Shown here one piece after another: positions 8,734-15,132 of a stretch of 17,130 bases of DNA. A program made the translations under genes and the position numbers. The notes beneath the pieces were generated by a model, which was given only the letters and a program-made list of their open reading frames with translations, was not told where the DNA came from and searched no databases. The DNA is from Chitinophagaceae bacterium (GTDB lineage: Bacteria > Bacteroidota > Bacteroidia > Chitinophagales > Chitinophagaceae). Numbering within the stretch: position 1 is the stretch's first letter; each line of letters opens with the position of its first letter. Where the stretch lies: NCBI GenBank assembly GCA_019454915.1, contig JACFNM010000048.1:1-17130 (forward strand). The letters run 5' to 3'.

Positions 8734-9603
8734 TCAGATTGTGGAGAACCTTTCGCGATAGCTTTTCGGTGTCATTTTCATATATAACCTGAACTGTCGG
8801 TTGAAGTTCGACAAAGTTTTGAAACCGCAATCGTAACTTATCTGACTAACATTTTTATCCTCTTCCTCGATCAGTAATTTACATGCATGCCGGATACGAA
8901 GCTCGGAGATAAAATCCGAGAAAGACTTACTCGTCTTCATTTTGAAGTACCTGCTAAAAGAAGTGGGCGTCATATTCAGCAAGGCAGCAACTTCGTTTAG
9001 GGATATTCGATCCTGAAAATGCTGCGCGGCGTAATTATATACCACATTGATTCGCCGGGTTTCAGATTCCTTTAACCGGTATTTATACCCGGCATTGTGT
9101 AATAGCCGGTACGATTTGTGTTGCGACATCACATTCAGCAATTGTAGCAACTGAATAAAACTTTCCACAGCCCGGGCAGCAACTACCTCTTTCATCTTTG
9201 TACCTATCTGATGAATGGCATCGCCACAATACTCAATTCCGCATTTGGCTTTTGAGAAGAATTCCCTCATCGGTTGCATCTCCTCCTTTTCAATTAATCC
9301 GGCAATAAATTCCGACCGTAAGTAAATGACGAGACCGTGAGTAAGTAGCTTGCTCTTTTTGTCAAAATATACACTATCATTTCGCCATAGATGCGGCATT
9401 CCGGGTCCAAGAAAAGTCAGATCCCCTTCCTGAAAAGACTGGACCGTGTTGCCGATAAACCGGGTGCCTTTTCCACTCAATACGATAAATAGCTGGTACT
9501 CACTGTGTGCATGCCAGACGGGGTCAAAGTGCTTCTCTTTTAATTCCCTTGCTACAAAAATCCTGGATTCCGGAATCGGCGACTTATGTAATGCATATTT
9601 CAT
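8734..9603 (-). CDS. AraC-family transcriptional regulator with cupin sensor domain
   Basis: This 289-residue protein has an N-terminal cupin-like effector domain, about residues 20-110, with the HSEYQLFIVLSGKGT and GDLTFLGPGMPHLW segments typical of sugar-sensing AraC proteins. The C-terminal pair of helix-turn-helix motifs lies at about 185-287. The second helix-turn-helix carries the family signature (DCGFKTLSNFNRQFRLYMKMTPKSYR region). Such proteins usually activate neighbouring carbohydrate genes. Here the next genes on the same strand are the Gfo/Idh/MocA oxidoreductase and the ThuA-fusion lipoprotein, which are the most likely targets. A hairpin terminator after this gene suggests it is transcribed alone. 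Its effector is unknown. The small membrane protein/cytochrome cassette is divergently oriented about 93 bases upstream, so regulation of that cassette is also possible. Confidence 0.9.
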   Translation of the reverse strand: MKYALHKSPIPESRIFVARELKEKHFDPVWHAHSEYQLFIVLSGKGTRFIGNTVQSFQEGDLTFLGPGMPHLWRNDSVYFDKKSKLLTHGLVIYLRSEFIAGLIEKEEMQPMREFFSKAKCGIEYCGDAIHQIGTKMKEVVAARAVESFIQLLQLLNVMSQHKSYRLLHNAGYKYRLKESETRRINVVYNYAAQHFQDRISLNEVAALLNMTPTSFSRYFKMKTSKSFSDFISELRIRHACKLLIEEEDKNVSQISYDCGFKTLSNFNRQFRLYMKMTPKSYRERFSTI

Positions 9604-9643
9604 TTATATTCATTAGAATCTATTCTCAGTACATAATTCCGCA

Positions 9644-9675
9644 GTAATGTAACATAAGTGACTAATAAATCAAAA
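9644..9675 (-). promoter_or_regulatory. Candidate promoter of the AraC-type gene
   Basis: On the minus strand TTTTG (9671-9675) is followed after 19 bases by TACATTAC (9644-9651). This partly fits the Bacteroidota pattern TTTG-N19-21-TAnnTTTG, with two mismatches in the -7 box. It lies about 40 bases upstream of the regulator's ATG. Confidence 0.3.
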
Positions 9676-9696
9676 GTTATTTCCGAATTTTACAAA

Positions 9697-9903
9697 ATGA
9701 AGAATTGGATATTACGCAATAAGCTATGGCTAATAGGCGCTTTAGCAGGAGGGGTAGGCGGTTTTCTATACTGGAAATGGATAGGATGTAACAGCGGAAG
9801 TTGTGCCATTACTTCCAGTCCGAGAAATAGCACCCTCTATTTTGGTGTAATGGGAGCGCTGTTCTTTAGTATGTTAAAAAAGAATACAAAGAATTCAGAA
9901 TAG
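9697..9903 (+). CDS. Small two-helix membrane protein, DUF6132-like
   Basis: This 68-residue protein has two hydrophobic segments, about residues 10-29 and 46-62, separated by a short loop with GCNSGSCAITSSPRNSTLY. The loop holds a Cys31-x4-Cys36 pair. The GCxxGxCxITSxPxNSTLYG pattern resembles a small Bacteroidota family that I recall as DUF6132; its function is unknown to me. The ATG at 9697 is preferred; a GTG 39 bases upstream would give an 81-residue version with a polar N-terminal extension before the first helix. The next gene follows after 20 bases and encodes another tiny membrane protein with a CxxGSC motif. A lipoprotein cytochrome then follows, so an envelope redox or metal-related role is plausible but not shown. 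Confidence 0.75.
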   Translation: MKNWILRNKLWLIGALAGGVGGFLYWKWIGCNSGSCAITSSPRNSTLYFGVMGALFFSMLKKNTKNSE

Positions 9904-9923
9904 GTAATGATAAAAGAAAGCCC

Positions 9924-10148
9924 ATGAATAATACAACATCATCAACAAAAGGAGTAGAATGGTTTAGCAGGCTTCTGCGATGGGGGTTGGGTATTCTCTT
10001 TATGATAGTTGGCTACATCTACTTTTCCGACGGTGGTTGGCCGGCAATTGTATTTGGCGCTGCCTTTTTCATCTCGGGCTTTTTTCGTCCAAAGAGGTGT
10101 ATAGACGGCAGTTGTGAACTTCCTAACGGATCCGTCAACAACAGATAG
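9924..10148 (+). CDS. Small two-helix membrane protein with C-terminal CxxGSC motif
   Basis: This 74-residue protein has two adjoining hydrophobic stretches, about residues 16-35 and 38-54, and a short polar tail with RCIDGSCELP, giving Cys59-x4-Cys64. The architecture recalls the DUF2892/YgaP-type inner-membrane hairpin, but I cannot confirm the family. The CxxGSC motif matches the one in the preceding gene product. A purine-rich AGAAAG precedes the ATG. The gene sits 20 bases after its upstream neighbour and 40 bases before a heme lipoprotein gene, consistent with a three-gene operon. Function is unknown. Confidence 0.7.
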   Translation: MNNTTSSTKGVEWFSRLLRWGLGILFMIVGYIYFSDGGWPAIVFGAAFFISGFFRPKRCIDGSCELPNGSVNNR

Positions 10149-10188
10149 GTCAGATTATTTTCGAACGCCTTTTGTATATTTTTCATCA

Positions 10189-10776
10189 ATGAACAAGTAT
10201 CTATTATTTTTTATCATCGGTAGCATAATAGCGGGGATTAGTGTATCCTGCTCTCAATCGCCGGCTACGGTGACAACCAAAGAACCCGACTATCGCCGAA
10301 TAGGAGACAGCATAATAAAAGCAACATTTGACACCCTTCGTCACACATTGGGGGCGTCTATTCAAAGGGATGGTGTTGAGGGCGCTGTTCAATTTTGCAA
10401 CGTGAATGCCTACCCGATTACGGCAACTTTAGCGTCTGAAAATATATTGATAAGAAGAGTTGCAAATAGATACCGGAATCCTCAAAATGCGCCCGACAGT
10501 ACGGATGCTGTTCAATGGAATGTTTTCGCAACCGCCAAAGCAGCCGGAGATTCACTTCAGCCGGCTATTGTCAGGGAAAATGACAGGGTGCATTATTATA
10601 AACCCATCATACTCCAGGCCAATTGTACCGTGTGTCATGGAACCAATGGAAAAGACATATCCCCAGCCGTTGCTTCTACCATTGATTCTTTATACCCCAA
10701 CGATAACGCAAAAGATTTTGCAGTAGGAGACCTCAGGGGTATGTGGAAAATATCTTTTCTGCAAGCTAATCATTGA
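10189..10776 (+). CDS. Tll0287-like (DUF3365) c-type heme lipoprotein
   Basis: This 195-residue protein has a lipoprotein signal peptide (SIIAGISVSC, Cys21) and a domain resembling Tll0287/DUF3365. That fold is heme-binding and PAS-like, and occurs in single-domain cytochromes and in sensor proteins. The heme site CTVCH lies at residues 146-150, in NCTVCHGTNGKDISP. The C-terminal YPNDNAKDFAVGDLRGMWKISF segment is characteristic of the family. The start at 10189 is chosen because the signal peptide begins there; an upstream in-frame ATG at 10114 overlaps the preceding gene and would put 25 polar residues before the signal. It should be anchored in the periplasm or outer membrane, and could act as an electron carrier or redox sensor. 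It is the last gene of the cassette and converges with priA 41 bases away. Confidence 0.85.
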   Translation: MNKYLLFFIIGSIIAGISVSCSQSPATVTTKEPDYRRIGDSIIKATFDTLRHTLGASIQRDGVEGAVQFCNVNAYPITATLASENILIRRVANRYRNPQNAPDSTDAVQWNVFATAKAAGDSLQPAIVRENDRVHYYKPIILQANCTVCHGTNGKDISPAVASTIDSLYPNDNAKDFAVGDLRGMWKISFLQANH

Positions 10777-10817
10777 CGACGAATTATAATAGTCGAAAGG
10801 CTTACCGGTGTGCGTGA

Positions 10818-13304
10818 TTACAACGGGTCCACGTCCGGGAGGATAACCACGCTTCTCAGGTGTTGAATTTGATATAAGCGAATCATTTCCTGCTTCACCG
10901 CCTGCTTACACCTGGAAAGTGAGATGTTATCTTTCGGTATTTTGATAAGCAATTCCATCAGGTACTGATTACGAATCCGGTTTACCGGAGGCTCTGCCGG
11001 ACCCACCAGGTATTTTCCATACTCCTTATCTAATCCGGCAGAGAAAAGGCGTGCGGCTTCAGCTACCCTTTCCTTCAATTTATGACGAAATATTATCTTC
11101 AGGATTCGGGAAAAAGGAGGATAAAAAAAACGTTCCCGTGTCTCTATTTCAGACTTAAAAAGTGCGGGGTAATCATGCCTTTGCACAAAAGGCAATACCG
11201 GGTGCTTTACGTTCATGGTTTGTATCAATACCCTTCCTCTCTCATCTTTTCGCCCTGCCCTGCCACTGACCTGCTCCATCAATTGGAAAGCCCTTTCATT
11301 TACCCGGAAATCCGCGAAACTCAACAGGCTGTCTGCATCCAATATTCCCACTAAATCCACATTGTCAAAATCCAGCCCCTTCACCACCATTTGCGTACCC
11401 ACCAGGATATCTATTCTCTTCTGTTCGAATAATTGAATCAGGCTGTCATGAGCGTGTTTCCCTCTTACACTGTCAATGTCCATGCGCGCAATCTTTGCTT
11501 TGGGGAAAACCTCTTCAAGCGACTCTTCAATTCTTTCCGTACCAAAGTTTCTCTGGATAAAATGATGGCTTCCACATGCAGCACAGGTAGTGACCATGGG
11601 ATAGGTAGCTCCGCAATAATGACAAACGAGTTTATTGGTCAGCTTATGATAAGTCAAACTTACGTCGCAATGATTACATTGCGGTATCCACCCGCACGCA
11701 GCGCATATCTGATAAGGAGAATACCCCCGCCTGTTTTGAAACAAAATAACCTGCCGGCCGTTTTGTAAAGATTTATCAATGGACTCCTTCAGTGAAGGAG
11801 AAAGTATCACCTTCGCCTTGTCATTCTTTAAAATATTTCGCGTGTCTATCAACTCAATCGTGGGAAGCTGCACCCCTCCATATCTTTCATTCAATTTCAC
11901 CAATCCATATTTCCCCTGAGTAGCATTATAATAACTTTCAAATGAAGGAGTGGCGCTTCCGAGCAACACATGGGCTTTGCAAATGCCTGCATAATAAATA
12001 CTGCTATCCCTTGCGTTATATCGGGGCGCCGGCTCATATTGTTTGAATGAAGTATCATGCTCTTCATCTACGATTATTAAACCCAGGTCAGTAAACGGGA
12101 GGAACAAAGCCGACCGGGCGCCCAACACAATTTTCAGTTCTCCGGATTTGATCTTATTCCATATTTCAATTCGTTCATTTTGATTGAATTTGCTATGATA
12201 GATCCCGATATGCCCTCCAAAATGCTTTTGCAGCCGGCGGATAATCTGGGAGGTGAGGGCAATTTCCGGAAGGAGATACAATATCTGCTTCCCTTCCAGC
12301 AGGTATTTTTCAATTAACTTAATATATACCTGGGTTTTGCCACTCGACGTAATACCGTGTAATAAACATACCGGGTTTTCCTTAAAGGCTTCGTTGATTT
12401 CAAGAAAAGCCTCCTGTTGGGCAGCCGATAAAGTAAAATCGATATTGATTTGCGGCGGCAAATAGCGTAACCGGTCAATTGCACGCTTCTCAAGCCATAG
12501 AATATTCTTTTCAACCAATCCTTTCAATTGCGAATCGGAGGCGCCGGATTTTTTCAGTAAGCTAGTCTTCGTCACCTCGCCTTCCGTTTTTATCAGGTGG
12601 AGATAGCTTAATAACAACTCCATTTGTTTAGGCGCTCTTTTCCAGTGATTCAACAAGTCTGCCATCACTTCGTCCTTTTCATAGTCCCGATTCAGTATAA
12701 CATAGGTCTCTTTCTTAACGCTATAATGGTCTTTGAGCGCCTCCCAAACATAACAAACCTTTCGATCCACCAAACGCTTAATGACCGGATATATATGAGC
12801 AGAATCCAGTAATAATTGTATTTCCGGCAACCTCAGCTCCTTTTTCAGGCTCAGGGCTTCCGCAATAATAAATTCATCATTGTCGAGTGCGGAAAAGTCT
12901 TCTCCGAATTCTTCATTAAAAACGAAGACCGTTTCGCTATTTAATTTGAAATAAGAAGGCAGGGCAGCGGCCATCACTTCCCCTTCACTGCACATGTAGT
13001 ACTGAGCTATCCATGTCCATAATTTCAGTTGATGATCGTAAACGATAGGTTCAGCATCCAGCACATTAAGGATTGGGTGAGGGTCAAACGCCTCCGGTTT
13101 GTTTTGATGAAGCCGTTTGATGACCCCCGCATATTTTTTGTTTTTCCTCAGCGTTACTTCCACCCGACAGCCTGTTTTAACCATTTCAGCGTATTGATCT
13201 GGTATTCTCCAGGTATAGTTTTGGGGTAATGCTAAGGGGATAATTATGTCGGCGTAAAGCGAATGAGTAGCATCCCGGGAAATATCTTCAAATGAAGTAG
13301 TCAT
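10818..13304 (-). CDS. priA: Primosomal protein N' (replication restart helicase PriA)
   Basis: This 828-residue protein is a superfamily 2 DNA helicase that recognises stalled forks and loads the replicative helicase. An N-terminal 3'-end-binding region covers about residues 15-110. The helicase core follows, with Walker A GITSSGKT (317-324), the DEEH box (413-416), GTQMVVKGLDFDNV (from 636) and QVSGRAGR (678-685). A zinc module carries eight cysteines in four pairs (534/537, 543/546, 561/564, 574/577), all present. It is longer than the E. coli protein (732 residues), with the extra length mostly in the region between the N-terminal domain and the helicase core, as is usual in Bacteroidota. 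It seems to be a single-gene transcript, converging with the cytochrome cassette at its 3' end. All motifs look intact. Confidence 0.97.
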   Translation of the reverse strand: MTTSFEDISRDATHSLYADIIIPLALPQNYTWRIPDQYAEMVKTGCRVEVTLRKNKKYAGVIKRLHQNKPEAFDPHPILNVLDAEPIVYDHQLKLWTWIAQYYMCSEGEVMAAALPSYFKLNSETVFVFNEEFGEDFSALDNDEFIIAEALSLKKELRLPEIQLLLDSAHIYPVIKRLVDRKVCYVWEALKDHYSVKKETYVILNRDYEKDEVMADLLNHWKRAPKQMELLLSYLHLIKTEGEVTKTSLLKKSGASDSQLKGLVEKNILWLEKRAIDRLRYLPPQINIDFTLSAAQQEAFLEINEAFKENPVCLLHGITSSGKTQVYIKLIEKYLLEGKQILYLLPEIALTSQIIRRLQKHFGGHIGIYHSKFNQNERIEIWNKIKSGELKIVLGARSALFLPFTDLGLIIVDEEHDTSFKQYEPAPRYNARDSSIYYAGICKAHVLLGSATPSFESYYNATQGKYGLVKLNERYGGVQLPTIELIDTRNILKNDKAKVILSPSLKESIDKSLQNGRQVILFQNRRGYSPYQICAACGWIPQCNHCDVSLTYHKLTNKLVCHYCGATYPMVTTCAACGSHHFIQRNFGTERIEESLEEVFPKAKIARMDIDSVRGKHAHDSLIQLFEQKRIDILVGTQMVVKGLDFDNVDLVGILDADSLLSFADFRVNERAFQLMEQVSGRAGRKDERGRVLIQTMNVKHPVLPFVQRHDYPALFKSEIETRERFFYPPFSRILKIIFRHKLKERVAEAARLFSAGLDKEYGKYLVGPAEPPVNRIRNQYLMELLIKIPKDNISLSRCKQAVKQEMIRLYQIQHLRSVVILPDVDPL

Positions 13305-13551
13305 CTGGGATAAAGATATAGAAATCGCAGATGAAGTTCATGGTGATGTATAAATTATTGAAACCCGCAATCCTACGGTCAAGTTCTTTGATTACTACAA
13401 AAAACGAAGAAATACAAGAATTCTTAAATAAATACGTCTACCAATCAACTATTAGAGGGGCCCACCATCCAATGGTTATTTTGACGAAAGAATGATTTTA
13501 ATAGCCGATATTATCCAAACTATTCTTTTTCAACATATTCATAAAGATTAT

Positions 13552-14724
13552 CTATTTCCCCGGGCTTCTTCGTTTTCTGGGTCCATGCAATATATTCCCA
13601 ATAAAAGTATACCTTACCCACCATTGATAGGTAACGAAAGTAACCAGTGATGCAATGCCTAACACAAGCGGGAACCGCAGTATCCCGGGAACAGCACTAT
13701 TCAGAAACAACAATTGTAACCAAACGACTAATCCGAGATGAGTTAGGTATACCCAGTAGGACGCATCAGACACATAACGCCAAAGATAACTTTCCGTATT
13801 AAAATAATGCAGAAAAAAACCAATGAAGCCCAGCGATAGAAGAATCACTTCAAAGCCAGCCGCCCATTTTACTATACTCCACCAGGCAAATGAACGATAT
13901 ACCTGCTTATTCCAGTCGAAATAAAACAATAGTAGACACAGCAGTGTGCCCAGGACGATAAAAATCGTCCTTTTTTCGATTAAAATTCCAAAGATATCCG
14001 TCCTTTTTTCCAACAACCATCCCAATCCGAAGAAATAGCCATAAAACAAAATATACGATGGATGTTTTGGAATAAAATGCACATCCACAAAGACAAAAAG
14101 ATCCCTTTCGAAATACAATATGCCCCAAATAGGCACACTCAATAATAACGGCCAAAACCACTTCCTGAATGATAACTGACTCCACCAAGAAGAAAACGCT
14201 CCACTGGCTCTTTTAACCATGTTCATCCTATTTAATCTTAAAAGGACGACTGTAATGAAATAAAACATCGCCAAATCGTATAAAAACCAAAGATGGTACA
14301 ACCCGTTTCTTTTAAACATTTTCAAAAAACTGACCTTCCAGCCTTCTTGCCAGGCCATACCGTCTATATAAACAGCTTCGTACAAAAAGTTAGGGAAAAG
14401 GCTCAATGGAACAATGGTTATGCTTCCTACCAGCAGGGGAATACCAATGCGCTTCCAGCGATGGCGAATAAATTGCCGCTCACCAATCTTATAATATAAG
14501 AATCTGCAAAAATAACCGGCGATTATAAAAAACAGGGGCATGCGAAAAGAGTGAACATAAAAGCCCAGTAAGTCAAATATCCAGCTATTAAACTGTTGGT
14601 CATGAGGCTGATTTCCTCCGTGAATTTTCGCCTTATAGGCAAGCGTTGCATGAAAGACGACGCCCAGTAGCATAGCAATAGCGCGCAGGGCATCAATCCC
14701 ATGAATCCTTTGTCCATTCTTCAT
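13552..14724 (-). CDS. OpgC/MdoC-like membrane acyltransferase (acyltransferase 3 family)
   Basis: This 390-residue polytopic membrane protein has about ten hydrophobic segments. It contains the acyltransferase 3 signatures: RIHGIDALRAIAMLLGVVFH near the N-terminus with Arg14 and the probable catalytic His25, VHSFRMPLFFIIAGYF in the second helix region, and YHLWFLYDLAMFY. These and the length match E. coli OpgC, which succinylates periplasmic glucans, better than the O-antigen or peptidoglycan O-acetyltransferase branches. It probably transfers an acyl group from the cytoplasm to an exported glycan; donor and acceptor cannot be inferred here. It has no same-strand close partner, since the gap to priA is 247 bases, and a possible promoter box lies about 150 bases upstream. 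Confidence 0.88.
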   Translation of the reverse strand: MKNGQRIHGIDALRAIAMLLGVVFHATLAYKAKIHGGNQPHDQQFNSWIFDLLGFYVHSFRMPLFFIIAGYFCRFLYYKIGERQFIRHRWKRIGIPLLVGSITIVPLSLFPNFLYEAVYIDGMAWQEGWKVSFLKMFKRNGLYHLWFLYDLAMFYFITVVLLRLNRMNMVKRASGAFSSWWSQLSFRKWFWPLLLSVPIWGILYFERDLFVFVDVHFIPKHPSYILFYGYFFGLGWLLEKRTDIFGILIEKRTIFIVLGTLLCLLLFYFDWNKQVYRSFAWWSIVKWAAGFEVILLSLGFIGFFLHYFNTESYLWRYVSDASYWVYLTHLGLVVWLQLLFLNSAVPGILRFPLVLGIASLVTFVTYQWWVRYTFIGNILHGPRKRRSPGK

Positions 14725-15043
14725 TTGTTATTTTTTAACATCCCATCTTTAAGCAGGTTAACACTCCACTACGTCTTATGTCTGCAGCCCTTGATTATTG
14801 TCACACGAACTTTCTCTCACAATTACTCCTGTATAAACAAATCCTTCTCATTTCTATTGTTCAAAGTATACAAAAATATACACAAGCCAAGGCTATTCCC
14901 AGGCTTTAGACAGCAATCAAATTGACTAAACCCAAACAAAAAAATATTAATCAATCGAACCTCAACTCACTATTCTAACAGCATCCGGCTTCTTAGCACT
15001 TATTACTGCTGATACGGTGTATTCTTTTTTGGACTCGATCAAT
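14725..15043. other. Non-coding stretch upstream of the acyltransferase gene
   Basis: No credible gene is seen; reading frames here are short and lack ribosome-binding or family features. The stretch is AT-rich and includes the inverted repeat GTATACAAAAATATAC (14866-14881) with a TAnnTTTG match on the minus strand. It likely holds the acyltransferase promoter and a long leader. I see no riboswitch-like fold or tRNA. Confidence 0.5.
14871..14878 (-). promoter_or_regulatory. Candidate -7 promoter box for the acyltransferase gene
   Basis: The minus strand reads TATTTTTG, an exact TAnnTTTG match, within a short inverted repeat (GTATA/TATAC). No good TTG element occurs 19-21 bases upstream. The 5' leader to the acyltransferase ATG would be about 140 bases. 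Confidence 0.3.
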
Positions 15044-15071
15044 AAAACCCACCAATAATTTGGTGGGTTTT
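15044..15071 (-). terminator. Strong bidirectional intrinsic terminator
   Basis: A perfect 12-base-pair stem, AAAACCCACCAA (15044-15055) pairing with TTGGTGGGTTTT (15060-15071), is closed by a TAAT loop. Both strands end in a T tract. It lies about 60 bases after the stop codon of the large secreted protein and should terminate its transcript. Confidence 0.9.
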
Positions 15072-15132
15072 ATGACTTCGTCAATACTTCATCGTTCGGT
15101 GCAACACTGAAAAGGATTCATCTTTTAGTTAA

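Noticed and set aside
9658..9696. GTG start for the DUF6132-like gene
   Set aside because: The ATG at 9697 sits right before the first hydrophobic segment and gives the compact length expected; the extension looks like leader sequence.
10114..10188. Upstream in-frame ATG for the cytochrome gene
   Set aside because: It overlaps the preceding gene and would place a polar extension before a clear lipoprotein signal peptide that starts at 10189.
10777..10817. Terminator between the cytochrome gene and priA
   Set aside because: Only a 4-base CGAC/GTCG pairing with an 11-base loop is visible and no T tract follows.
11082..12812. Plus-strand reading frames opposite priA
   Set aside because: They are antisense shadows of a well-supported gene, with no family features or ribosome-binding sites.
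13305..13551. Gene remnant or small gene between priA and the acyltransferase
   Set aside because: Frames are short and interrupted, with no recognisable protein similarity. A 5-base hairpin (ACCAT/ATGGT) is too small to call.
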